NCBI GenBank assembly: GCA_902805555.1
Contig: CADCSY010000086.1
Span: forward strand, 1-50,004
Source of the DNA: an uncultured Acidimicrobiales bacterium
GTDB taxonomy: Bacteria > Actinomycetota > Acidimicrobiia > Acidimicrobiales > CADCSY01
Direction of reading: 5' to 3'
DNA: 50,004 nucleotides
Position numbers and translations under genes: made by a program. Below the pieces are notes generated by a model that was not told the DNA's origin, did no database searches, and saw only the letters and a list, made by a program, of their open reading frames with translations. This document shows positions 8,490 through 15,715 of this stretch, one piece after another (position 1 is the stretch's first letter; each line of letters opens with the position of its first letter).

Positions 8490-9797
8490 GTGCGGCTCAC
8501 CCTCGTCGGGCACGCATCGCTCCTCGTCGACCAGGGCGACGTCACGCTGCTGTGCGACCCGTGGTGGGTGGGGGACGCCTTCAACGAGGGCTGGGCACCG
8601 TGGCCCGCCCCGTGCGCCACCTCCGAGCAGCTCGACCGGGTCACGCACCTGTGGATCTCCCACGAGCACCCGGACCACCTCAGCGTCCCGACGCTGCGCA
8701 GCATCCCGGACGACCGGCGCGCCGGCATCACCGCCCTGTACCAGCGCCACTGGTCGGGAGAGGTGGTGCGGTTCCTGCGCACGCTCGGCTTCGCAGCGGT
8801 GGTCGAGCTCGACCACGGCGTGCCGCACACCTTGGGCGCAGGTGTGGACGTCGTGCTCCACCAGGTGGGTCACGAGGACGCAGCGCTCACGATCAGGGGT
8901 GGGGGCCGCACGGTCCTCGACCTCAACGACTGCAAGCCCTCCGATGCGAAGCTGGCGAGGATGCGGGCCGAGATCGGGCCGGTCGACGTGCTGGTCGACC
9001 AGTTCTCGATCGCCGGGTGGCCCGGGAACCCGGAGGACGGCGAGCGCCACCGGCGGGTGGCGGCCGGCGTGCTGGACGGGGTGGCCCGCCACCTCCGGGT
9101 CGTCGAGCCCCGCTGGCTCGTCCCGGCGGCCAGCTTCGTCCGCTTCGTCTCACCCGAGAACGCCTACATCAACGACGCCGGCAACCCCGTCGCGACCGTG
9201 GTCGAGCGGTTCGGGGCTGACCGCACCGCCGTCCTCCACCCCGGTGACACCTGGGACCTGGACGAGGCGTGGACCGGCAGCGACGACGCCCTGGAGCGCT
9301 ACCGCACCGCGACCTCGCTCCCCCCTGGTGGGCTGCGTGAGCACGGGTCCCGCACCACGGCCGAGGTGCTGGCTGCGGCCGACGCCGGTCTGGCGGCCTT
9401 GCGCCAGGCGCACTGGCTGGCCCTCCTCCGGCGGCTGGAACCGGTCACCTTCTCGCTGTGCGACCTCGCTGAGCGGATCGTGCTGCATCCGGCGACCGGC
9501 GCCCGCCTGCTCGAGCCGGCCGAGCCGAGCACCGGTTGCGTGGTCGAGGCGTCGTCGCAGGCGGCCTGGTACGCCTTCGGGCACCGTTGGGGCCTCACGA
9601 CGCTCGCCATCTCCGGCCGGATGCGGGTCCACGGCGACGAGCGCCCGTTCACCACGTTGAAGCAGCTGGCAGCGGCCAGCTCGGCCGGCTTCCGGTCGAG
9701 GGGCCTCGTCCGGGACGCCTGCAGCCCCCGCGGCCGGTCGTTCCTGCGTCGACGCTGGCGGGACGTGGGACCCGAGCTGCTCGCTCGCGCCCGCTGA
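8490..9797 (+). CDS. Metallo-beta-lactamase-fold hydrolase, UlaG/CMAH-like
   Basis: 435 residues from GTG. The N-terminal half is a metallo-beta-lactamase fold with the metal motif HEHPDH (His58, His60, Asp62, His63). The opening segment with CDPWWVGDAFNEGW resembles the metallo-hydrolase part of sialic-acid/muramic-acid hydroxylases (CMAH/NamH), but no Rieske iron-sulphur domain (CxH...CxxH) is present here. The C-terminal about 150 residues are unassigned. Substrate unknown; the surrounding genes suggest envelope glycan or lipid metabolism. It appears to be transcribed alone from the leaderless promoter at 8478, and is followed by a regulatory region and a sigma-factor gene. Confidence 0.75.
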   Translation: MRLTLVGHASLLVDQGDVTLLCDPWWVGDAFNEGWAPWPAPCATSEQLDRVTHLWISHEHPDHLSVPTLRSIPDDRRAGITALYQRHWSGEVVRFLRTLGFAAVVELDHGVPHTLGAGVDVVLHQVGHEDAALTIRGGGRTVLDLNDCKPSDAKLARMRAEIGPVDVLVDQFSIAGWPGNPEDGERHRRVAAGVLDGVARHLRVVEPRWLVPAASFVRFVSPENAYINDAGNPVATVVERFGADRTAVLHPGDTWDLDEAWTGSDDALERYRTATSLPPGGLREHGSRTTAEVLAAADAGLAALRQAHWLALLRRLEPVTFSLCDLAERIVLHPATGARLLEPAEPSTGCVVEASSQAAWYAFGHRWGLTTLAISGRMRVHGDERPFTTLKQLAAASSAGFRSRGLVRDACSPRGRSFLRRRWRDVGPELLARAR

Positions 9798-9798
9798 C

Positions 9799-9825
9799 TC
9801 AAGTCCCGGAGGGACGTGCCGATGG
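9799..9825 (+). promoter_or_regulatory. FliA/WhiG-like (sigma-28 family) promoter candidate
   Basis: TCAAGTCC (9799-9806), an 11-base spacer and GCCGATGG (9818-9825) match the known sigma-28 consensus TAAAGTTT-N11-GCCGATAA at exact spacing, with all of GCCGAT kept. The expected start is near 9831, leaving a leader of about 88 bases before the sigma-factor gene at 9919. The -35 begins only two bases after the upstream stop codon. Confidence 0.45.
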
Positions 9826-9828
9826 CAC
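9803..9828. promoter_or_regulatory. Two abutting 13-bp palindromes over the promoter
   Basis: GTCCCGGAGGGAC (9803-9815) and GTGCCGATGGCAC (9816-9828) are both perfect 5-3-5 inverted repeats, share the form GTSCC-N3-GGSAC and touch end to end. They cover the spacer and -10 of the candidate promoter, the position of a repressor operator. They could also form two RNA hairpins if transcription starts further upstream. Confidence 0.45.
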
Positions 9829-9918
9829 CGGAGGAGCGGGAGGATTCGCCGGCCCCCGCGCGCCTCGGCGCGTCGGCCGGGCAGGGGGGACTCCCGGTGG
9901 CACACCGGACGGAGCACG

Positions 9919-10602
9919 ATGGCGATCACCGACCTCGATCCCAAGCTGCTCGTCGAGGCCCACAACGGAGGTGACGACCACGCCTTCGCCCAGATCGTGC
10001 GCACCCACGGCCAGGGCCTGTTCGCCCACGCGTGCAGCCGCCTCCACGACGTCCAGGCGGCCGAGGACGCCGTCCAGGAGACGTTCGTCCGGGCCTACCG
10101 GGCCATGCCCAGCTTCGACGGCGACTTCCACCTGCGGGCGTGGCTGCACCGCATCCTGACCAACGTCTGCCACGACGAGGGCTCCCGCCGCCAGCGCGAC
10201 GGCCTCCTCATCGACCTGGTGTCGGGCCATGAGGTGGGAGGCGGTGACGCCGCCGACGTCGACATCGAGCGGCTCGACGTCCGCCCCGACGTGGTGGCCG
10301 AGGCGCTCGGCCAGCTCTCCGAGTCGTACCGGGAGGCGCTCGTGCTCCGCTACGTCGAGGAGCTCTCCTACCAGGAGGTGGCGGCGGCGACCGGCGTCAC
10401 CGAGGGCAACGCCAGGGTCCGGGTCATGCGGGGGCGGGTGGCCCTGAAGCGGGTGCTCACGTCCTCCCACGCGGGGTCCACTGCCTCCTCCCGTGGTTCC
10501 GCCGGGTTGGCCTCCGCCCCGCCTCCGTCACCGGCCTCGAGGCCATGGGGGCGGCCCCGGCGTCGACGCCCGGCCTCACGGCCGGTCCGCCCGACCTCCT
10601 GA
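9919..10602 (+). CDS. RNA polymerase sigma factor, sigma-70/ECF-type
   Basis: 227 residues. Region 2 is clear: the segment from QAAEDAVQETFVRAY (about 46-60) through FHLRAWLHRILTNVCHDE (about 73-90). Region 4 (about 128-178) has the usual LSESYREALVLRYVEELSYQEVAAATGVTEGNARVRVMRGR helix-turn-helix, cited here only to show the pattern LxxxxREAL...LSYxEVA...VR. It would redirect RNA polymerase to a specific promoter set. No anti-sigma gene is adjacent, unusual for ECF factors. After region 4 there is an Arg/Pro/Ser-rich tail of about 48 residues with no recognisable domain. GGACGGAG just upstream of the ATG is a plausible ribosome site. The candidate promoter and palindromes at 9799-9828 suggest its own tight regulation. 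Confidence 0.85.
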   Translation: MAITDLDPKLLVEAHNGGDDHAFAQIVRTHGQGLFAHACSRLHDVQAAEDAVQETFVRAYRAMPSFDGDFHLRAWLHRILTNVCHDEGSRRQRDGLLIDLVSGHEVGGGDAADVDIERLDVRPDVVAEALGQLSESYREALVLRYVEELSYQEVAAATGVTEGNARVRVMRGRVALKRVLTSSHAGSTASSRGSAGLASAPPPSPASRPWGRPRRRRPASRPVRPTS

Positions 10603-10700
10603 GCACGCCGCTCCTGCTCCCGGCGGCCGATGCCCCCACTCGCCGAGCTGGCCGCCGGGGCCCTGACCGTGACGTCCACCTGCAGGAGACACCCGTCCAC

Positions 10701-10733
10701 CCCTCCCTCGCCCCTCAGCCTCGAGGGGGAGGG
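10701..10733. terminator. Terminator-like GC-rich stem-loop
   Basis: CCCCTC (10711-10716) pairs with GAGGGG (10723-10728) around a 6-base loop, and flanking CCCTCC/GGAGGG extends the stem. There is no T-run, so intrinsic termination is doubtful. It is the only structure seen in the 200-base gap 10603-10802. Confidence 0.28.
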
Positions 10734-10788
10734 TCCCGCCTCAGGGCCAGCCTGCGGCTGAGCCGCCAGCCCCCGGGGGGCGGTGGGT

Positions 10789-10794
10789 TATCGT
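10789..10794 (+). promoter_or_regulatory. -10 box of a probable leaderless promoter
   Basis: TATCGT ends 8 bases before the ATG at 10803, so initiation is expected at or just before the start codon. Confidence 0.42.
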
Positions 10795-10802
10795 CGCCCA
10801 CC

Positions 10803-11546
10803 ATGCCCGACGACCCTCCGCTGGAAGAGCGCGCGCTGCCGATCCTGTCCGTGGTGATGCCCTGCTACAACGAGGAGCGGACCGTCCTCGAGACGTGCAA
10901 GCGGGTGCTCGCCTCGCCCTGGTGCGGTGAGCTGGTGGTCGTCGACGACGCCTCCGCCGACGGGTCACTGGCGCAGCTCGCCCTGCTCGACGACCCACGG
11001 GTCCGGATCCTGCGCCAGGACGTGAACCAGGGCAAGGGTGCTGCGCTCCGCCGGGGCTTCGCCGAGGCGGCCGGGCCCTACGTCGTCGTCCAGGACGCCG
11101 ACCTCGAGTACGACCCCGCCGACTTCGCACTGCTGCTCGAGCCGCTCCTGTCCGGCGCCGCCGACGTCGTGTACGGCTCCCGCTTCCAGGGCGGGCGGCC
11201 CCACCGCGTCCTCTACTTCTGGCACAGCGTCGGCAACAAGCTGCTCACCGTGGCCTCCAACGCCTTCACCAACCTGAACCTCACCGACATGGAGACCTGC
11301 TACAAGGCCTTCCGCAGCGAGGTCCTGCAGAGCATCGAGCTCGAGGAGGACCGCTTCGGGATCGAGCCCGAGATCACCGCCAAGGTGGCGCGGGGTGGCT
11401 GGCGGATCTACGAGGTCGGCATCTCCTACAGCGGGCGCACCTACGCCGAGGGCAAGAAGATCGGCTGGCGGGACGGGGTCCGGGCGATCGTCTGCATCGT
11501 CCGCTACTCCTCCCTCGGCATCCGGCTGCGCGGCGGCTCCGGCTAG
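10803..11546 (+). CDS. Family 2 glycosyltransferase, dolichol/polyprenol-phosphate mannosyltransferase-like
   Basis: 247 residues, soluble GT-A fold. VVMPCYNEE (18-26), VVVDDAS (45-51), NQGKGAALRRG (75-85), the metal-binding DAD at 98-100 in QDADLEYDP, and VVYGSRF are the signature of polyprenyl-phosphate sugar synthases. These move mannose or glucose from a nucleotide sugar to polyprenyl phosphate on the cytoplasmic side, supplying GT-C transferases. Three GT-C-like membrane proteins are encoded in the window and could be users. The leaderless promoter decides the start at 10803, though the frame stays open upstream. The C terminus lacks the membrane helices found in some homologues. Donor sugar not determinable. 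Confidence 0.85.
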   Translation: MPDDPPLEERALPILSVVMPCYNEERTVLETCKRVLASPWCGELVVVDDASADGSLAQLALLDDPRVRILRQDVNQGKGAALRRGFAEAAGPYVVVQDADLEYDPADFALLLEPLLSGAADVVYGSRFQGGRPHRVLYFWHSVGNKLLTVASNAFTNLNLTDMETCYKAFRSEVLQSIELEEDRFGIEPEITAKVARGGWRIYEVGISYSGRTYAEGKKIGWRDGVRAIVCIVRYSSLGIRLRGGSG

Positions 11547-11588
11547 GTCGGGCACCACCGCCGTCCCGTCCTCCCGGTCGCCCCCTTG

Positions 11589-13412
11589 CTACTTCCGAGG
11601 GCAGGGACGGTCCGTCCTGGGTGGGGGGGTCGTCGCGGGCAGGTCCGACAGCGGTCCTCCGGCGGGCTCGGGCACCAGCGAGACGATCGCGCTGCTGCCG
11701 ACCTCCTCGACCGAGGCGACCTCCGGTGAGCGCTCGGCGGCGGCCACCAGCAGCCCGAGCTCGTCCGGCCCGTACCTGCTCGCGCACGGGGCGTCGGCCC
11801 CGTGGAGCACGACGTGGCGGACCCCGGCCTGCCGCAGGGCGGTGAAGGCCTCGGGTGAGGGGAACGTGCTCGTCGCCTGGAGGTACTCGGCCAGACCCGG
11901 CGGCGCATCGCCCGAGTAGCCCTCGACGCGGGGGAGGCCGTCCTCCAGGCTCCGCAGCTGTCGCACCGCGAGCACGTAGGGGTAGTGGGGGAGGGCGGGC
12001 ACCGGCAGCTCCGTCACCGCCCCCGGGTCGAGGTCGTCGAGTGCCTCGTTCACGGCGAGGACCTCGTCGCCGATGTCGACCTCGGCGGACCCGGGCCGCA
12101 CGAAGAGCTCGGCGACGAGGAGCCCGACGACGAGCCCGCCGAGGGCGGGGCGGGGACGCAGCGCCGGAAGTCGCTCGAGGCCCCTCCCGGCGAGGAGGGC
12201 GAGGCCGAGGGCGGGCAGGATCCAGAACCGGCTCAGCACCCGTGCGCTCTCGAGGCCGGGGACGAGCGGGCGCAGCTGCCGGTACGGGACCGAGAGCAGG
12301 CCCTGGTCGGGACCGACCGCGAGGAGCGCCCCGACCACGCAGGCCAGCCCCAGGGGGACGGCGTACCGGCGCCGGCGGTCAGCAGGTCGGTGCTGCTGCC
12401 GTCCCTCGCCGCCCGAGGCGGACCGGCCCCGCCGGCTCCCCACGACGCCACCCGCCGCCGCCACCAGGGCGATGCCGGCGAGTGCGACGACGGTCAGGCC
12501 GACGAAGCCGTCCGTGCCCTCGCCCGAACCGTCGTCCCCGCCGGAGGCCCGGTACAGGAGGCTCGGGGGCTGGGGGAACGACTCGGGCCCGATGGTCAGG
12601 AGCTCGTCGTCGCCTCGCTCGAAGGTGGACCGGCCCTGGAGGTCCAGGTAGGGCGGGAGGCTGGGGGCGACGAGCAGGGCGGTGGTCAGGACCGTCGTGC
12701 CGAGGAGGCCTGCCAGCCGGCGGTCGAGCTCGGTGCGGTGGGCGACGGCCCAGGCGACCACGAAGGCGGGGAGCGCGACGACGGCCAGCACGAAGAAGTA
12801 CGTCGCCGTGTACCACAGGCCCGCCACGCAGGCCCCGGCGAGCACCGCCGACCGGAGCCGCCGCCGGTCGAGGACGTCCATCAGCAGGACCAGGGCAAGG
12901 GGCATGAAGAGGAACCCGGCCAGCTGGGTGTGGCCGATGGCGCTGCGCCGGACCATCGACAGGGTGAAGGCGACGGCCGCGACCACCGCCGCGGCTGCGG
13001 AGTCGAGGAGCCGACGGGCGAGCAGGAGCACCGCCAGCGACCCGCCGGCGAACGCCAGGAAGGTGACGACGTTGTAGGCGAGCACCGAGCTTCGCCCGCT
13101 GAGGAGCCAGGCGACGAGGTAGGCGGGGACGAGGAGCGTCAGGTTGTCCGACCAGGCGATGGCCGCCGGCTCCGGGAAGAAGATGTTGCCGCGGTAGAGC
13201 TCGCCGGGATCATCGAGCAGCGACCTCGCCTGGTGCTCGAGGATCCACGTGATGAGCACCGGGTCCCCGTCGTTGGGGTTCACGTGGGTGGCCCAGCGGT
13301 CGGGGGCGGGCAGGACCTGCAGCCCGGTGAGCACCGCCAGCAGGAGCCCGCCGACGAGGAGCACCAGCCGGTCTCGTCGCCCGGCCGCAGCGGCGGCGTC
13401 GTTCTGCGGCAA
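11589..13412 (-). CDS. Large polytopic membrane protein, GT-C/YfhO-like
   Basis: 607 residues from a TTG chosen because a TACCTT box sits 7 bases upstream. The first helix (about 16-34) is followed by an outer loop with NPNDGDP (about 45-51), FFPEP and WSDN, then about ten further hydrophobic segments and a C-terminal soluble domain of about 150 residues. The topology and acidic first loop resemble GT-C transferases and YfhO-type proteins that act on lipid-linked sugars. A charged, low-complexity cytoplasmic loop (around residues 325-350) interrupts the helices. It converges on the GT2 gene with a 42-base gap holding no clear terminator. Function inferred from topology only. Confidence 0.62.
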   Translation of the reverse strand: MPQNDAAAAAGRRDRLVLLVGGLLLAVLTGLQVLPAPDRWATHVNPNDGDPVLITWILEHQARSLLDDPGELYRGNIFFPEPAAIAWSDNLTLLVPAYLVAWLLSGRSSVLAYNVVTFLAFAGGSLAVLLLARRLLDSAAAAVVAAVAFTLSMVRRSAIGHTQLAGFLFMPLALVLLMDVLDRRRLRSAVLAGACVAGLWYTATYFFVLAVVALPAFVVAWAVAHRTELDRRLAGLLGTTVLTTALLVAPSLPPYLDLQGRSTFERGDDELLTIGPESFPQPPSLLYRASGGDDGSGEGTDGFVGLTVVALAGIALVAAAGGVVGSRRGRSASGGEGRQQHRPADRRRRYAVPLGLACVVGALLAVGPDQGLLSVPYRQLRPLVPGLESARVLSRFWILPALGLALLAGRGLERLPALRPRPALGGLVVGLLVAELFVRPGSAEVDIGDEVLAVNEALDDLDPGAVTELPVPALPHYPYVLAVRQLRSLEDGLPRVEGYSGDAPPGLAEYLQATSTFPSPEAFTALRQAGVRHVVLHGADAPCASRYGPDELGLLVAAAERSPEVASVEEVGSSAIVSLVPEPAGGPLSDLPATTPPPRTDRPCPRK

Positions 13413-13419
13413 GCCGCCG

Positions 13420-13425
13420 AAGGTA
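13420..13425 (-). promoter_or_regulatory. -10 box of a probable leaderless promoter
   Basis: On the minus strand TACCTT precedes the TTG at 13412 by 7 bases; this is the main reason for accepting the rare TTG start. Confidence 0.38.
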
Positions 13426-13524
13426 CCGGGCAGGCCGGCCGGGAGACGTCAACGGGCCGCGGTGCGACGGGCGGGGACGGTGCCTGCGGAGCGTCTCCCC
13501 ACACCCCCGTCGACGTGGGTCCGG

Positions 13525-14373
13525 CTACGGGTCGAGGTCGCGCCGGAGCAGGTCGGCGAAGGCGGCGGCTGCGGCGGCCGTGAGCGGCCCGGGGGCCGCG
13601 GGGAGGGGGTCCCCGTCGACCAGCCCGATGGGCTGCACCTCCCGGGTGGTGGAGGTGAGGAAGGCCTCGTCGGCCTCCGCCAGGGCGCCGAGCGGGAGGT
13701 CGACCTCCTCGACCTCGACCACCTCGAGGACGACGGCCCTCGTGACCCCGGCCAGGCAGCCGGACGACAGGGGCGGCGTGAGGAGCCGGCCGCCGACGCC
13801 GACGAACACGTTGGTCCCCGTGCCCTCGCACAGCCGGCCCACGGTGTTCCCGAAGATCGCCTCGCCCGCCCCGGCAGCGGCCGCCCGGGCCAGCGCGACG
13901 ACGTTCTCGGCGTAGGAGGTCGTCTTCAACCCGCTCAGCGCCCCGCGCTCGTTGCGGGGCCACGGCACGACCACCACGTCGGCCGTCGGGGGGAACGGCT
14001 CGAGGACGGCGACGGCCACCACCAGCGTGCTGCCGGCGCTGCCTCGCCCGGAGCCGAGCGGCGCCGGGCCCCCGGTGAGGGTGACCCGCAACCGGGCGTC
14101 CGCCAGGCCTGCTGCGGCGACGACGTCGTGGATCGCCCCGGTGACGACCGCCGGGTCTGGCACCTGCAGCCCGAGGCCGGCGGCCGACGTCGCCAGCCGC
14201 TCGAGGTGGCGCCGCAGCGCGAACGGGGTGCCGTCGTAGACCCGCAGCGTCTCGAAGACGCCGTCGCCCACCGTCAGGCCGTGGTCGAAGGCGGAGACCG
14301 AGGCGGTGGCGACGTCGACGACGGCACCGTCCACCCACACCGCCACGGCAGGTGCCGGCCCACCGCCCGTCAC
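13525..14373 (-). CDS. pabC: Aminodeoxychorismate lyase-like class IV aminotransferase
   Basis: PLP enzyme of 282 residues that would convert 4-amino-4-deoxychorismate to 4-aminobenzoate and pyruvate for folate synthesis. The fold-type IV signature is present: GDGVFETLRVYDG (36-48), the PLP lysine Lys150 in SGLKTTSYAENVVAL, and EGTGTNVF (183-190). The GTG at 14373 overlaps the pabB stop (GTGA), deciding the start although the frame is open further upstream. Class IV members also include branched-chain and D-amino acid aminotransferases; the pairing with pabB is what favours PabC. Confidence 0.85.
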   Translation of the reverse strand: MTGGGPAPAVAVWVDGAVVDVATASVSAFDHGLTVGDGVFETLRVYDGTPFALRRHLERLATSAAGLGLQVPDPAVVTGAIHDVVAAAGLADARLRVTLTGGPAPLGSGRGSAGSTLVVAVAVLEPFPPTADVVVVPWPRNERGALSGLKTTSYAENVVALARAAAAGAGEAIFGNTVGRLCEGTGTNVFVGVGGRLLTPPLSSGCLAGVTRAVVLEVVEVEEVDLPLGALAEADEAFLTSTTREVQPIGLVDGDPLPAAPGPLTAAAAAAFADLLRRDLDP

Positions 14374-15434
14374 CGCACCACCGTCCTGGCCGGGCGACGA
14401 CCGGCGCCGGCGGGCCCGGCCATCCCCGTCCCCGAGGCGACCGCCAGCAGCCGCCTGGCCTTGAGCACCGTCTCCTCCCACTCCCCGTCAGGGTCCGAGC
14501 CCCAGGTGATCCCGCCACCCGTACCGAGGTGCACCATCCCCCCATCGAACCAGAACGTGCGGATGGCGACGTTCAGGTCGCCCAGCCGGCGGTCGGCGTC
14601 GACCCAGCCCACCGCGCCGCAGTAGGGGCCTCGCGGGACCGGCTCGAGGGCGGCGATCACCCCGAGCGCAGCGAGCTTCGGCGCGCCCGTCACCGATCCC
14701 GGCGGGAAGGTCGCCGCCAGCAGCTCGGGCCAGCCGACGCCGGGGCGCAGCGTCCCCCGCACCGTGCTGACGAGGTGCGCCAGGCCCGGGTGGTGCTCGA
14801 CGGCGCACAGCGCCGGCACCTCGACCGACCCCCACTCGCACACCCGACCGAGGTCGTTGCGGACGAGGTCCACGATCATGACGTTCTCCGCCCTGTCCTT
14901 CTCCAGGAAGGCGTCCGCCGAGGCCGCCGTCCCCTTGATCGGCCGGGACTCGACGGCGCGCCCGTCGCGCCGGAGGAAGCGCTCGGGCGAGGCCGAGGCC
15001 ACGTGGACCCCGTGGGCCGGGAGCCTGACGACCGCCGCGTGGGGGGCCGGGTTGCCGCCGGCGAGCGCGGTGCCGAGGGCGACGACGTCGGCGCCGGCGG
15101 GGAGCGGGGCCGACAGGCGCCGGGTCAGGTTCACCTGGTACACGTCGCCGGCGGCGATCCCGGCGCGTATGGTCCGGACCCCCCCGGCGAAGGCGTGCCG
15201 GTCGAGGCTCGACGTCCAGGCGTCGGCAGGCGGCCCCACCCACGTGCGGGCCGGCCTGCCCGTCACAGGCCGCACGTTGGCGAAGCGGGCGCAGACGGGG
15301 GGCCCGTCGAACGGGAGGGTGACGACCCAGAAGCCGGTGCCGTCGAGCGCAGCCAGGTCCGAGGTGACGTCCAGCAGCCCCGTTGCCAGCCGCCCGCCCA
15401 CGGCGGCGACGGGAGGGAGGTCGGCCGTTGTCAC
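14370..15434 (-). CDS. pabB: Aminodeoxychorismate synthase component I
   Basis: 354-residue chorismate-binding enzyme that aminates chorismate to 4-amino-4-deoxychorismate. The motif PIKGT (165-169) carries Lys167, the lysine that distinguishes PabB from anthranilate synthase (PIAGT). Other family blocks are DVYQVNLTRR (97-106), SPERFL (149-154), ENVMIVDLVRNDLGRV (183-198), PPGSVTGAPK (244-253) and GTGGGITWGSDP. At 354 residues it is shorter than E. coli PabB at the N terminus. No glutamine amidotransferase (pabA) is in the window, so the partner is encoded elsewhere or ammonia is used. First gene of a two-gene minus-strand operon. Confidence 0.92.
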   Translation of the reverse strand: MTTADLPPVAAVGGRLATGLLDVTSDLAALDGTGFWVVTLPFDGPPVCARFANVRPVTGRPARTWVGPPADAWTSSLDRHAFAGGVRTIRAGIAAGDVYQVNLTRRLSAPLPAGADVVALGTALAGGNPAPHAAVVRLPAHGVHVASASPERFLRRDGRAVESRPIKGTAASADAFLEKDRAENVMIVDLVRNDLGRVCEWGSVEVPALCAVEHHPGLAHLVSTVRGTLRPGVGWPELLAATFPPGSVTGAPKLAALGVIAALEPVPRGPYCGAVGWVDADRRLGDLNVAIRTFWFDGGMVHLGTGGGITWGSDPDGEWEETVLKARRLLAVASGTGMAGPAGAGRRPARTVVR

Positions 15435-15440
15435 GGACGA

Positions 15441-15446
15441 ACGCTA
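15441..15446 (-). promoter_or_regulatory. -10 box of a probable leaderless promoter for pabB-pabC
   Basis: Minus-strand TAGCGT ends 6 bases before the GTG at 15434. Confidence 0.45.
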
Positions 15447-15475
15447 CCGACGCACCGGGACGCAGCCCCCCCGTT

Positions 15476-15687
15476 CTGGCGGCTGGATCCGGGCTCTGGC
15501 ACCCGATCTGGCCGCCAGTTCGGGGTGAGCGCGGAGGTGGGTGGACGCACCCACCCGTTCTGGCGGCTGGATCCGGGGTCTGGCACCCGATCGAGCCGCC
15601 AGTTCGAAGGTGGGCGCGGAGGTGGGTGGACGCACCCACCCGTTCTGGCGGCTGGATCCGGGGTCTGGCACCTGATCTGGCCGCCGG
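15476..15687. repeat. Three tandem 84-85 bp units of paired palindromes
   Basis: Three copies of a 43-base hairpin element (15476-15518, 15560-15602, 15645-15687) begin with CTGGCGGC and end with GCCGCCAG (GCCGCCGG in the third); an inner GATC pairs with GATC and CGGGT with ACCCG, so nearly the whole element can fold. Between copies lies a second hairpin, GGTGGGTG-GACG-CACCCACC (15536-15555 and 15621-15640). Units differ by a few substitutions. The array fills the divergent gap between pabB and the acyl-CoA dehydrogenase gene. It can be read as a repeated peptide, but no start signal supports that. Confidence 0.8.
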
Positions 15688-15703
15688 TTCGGGGGGTGCG
15701 ACC

Positions 15704-15709
15704 TACCCT
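15704..15709 (+). promoter_or_regulatory. -10 box of a probable leaderless promoter
   Basis: TACCCT ends 6 bases before the ATG at 15716. The third palindromic repeat ends 16 bases upstream, across the position of a -35. Confidence 0.42.
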
Positions 15710-15715
15710 CGCGCC

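Noticed and set aside
11985-13583. 532-codon plus-strand open frame
   Set aside because: Opposite the polytopic membrane protein, whose helices and leaderless start support the minus strand.
14374-14481. Longer start for pabC
   Set aside because: It would overlap pabB by over 100 bases; the GTGA overlap at 14373 gives a normal family start.
15383-15715. N-terminal extension of the acyl-CoA dehydrogenase through the repeats
   Set aside because: Would encode repeated LAAGSG.WHP-type peptides not seen in the family; the -10 box and ATG at 15716 give a normal length.
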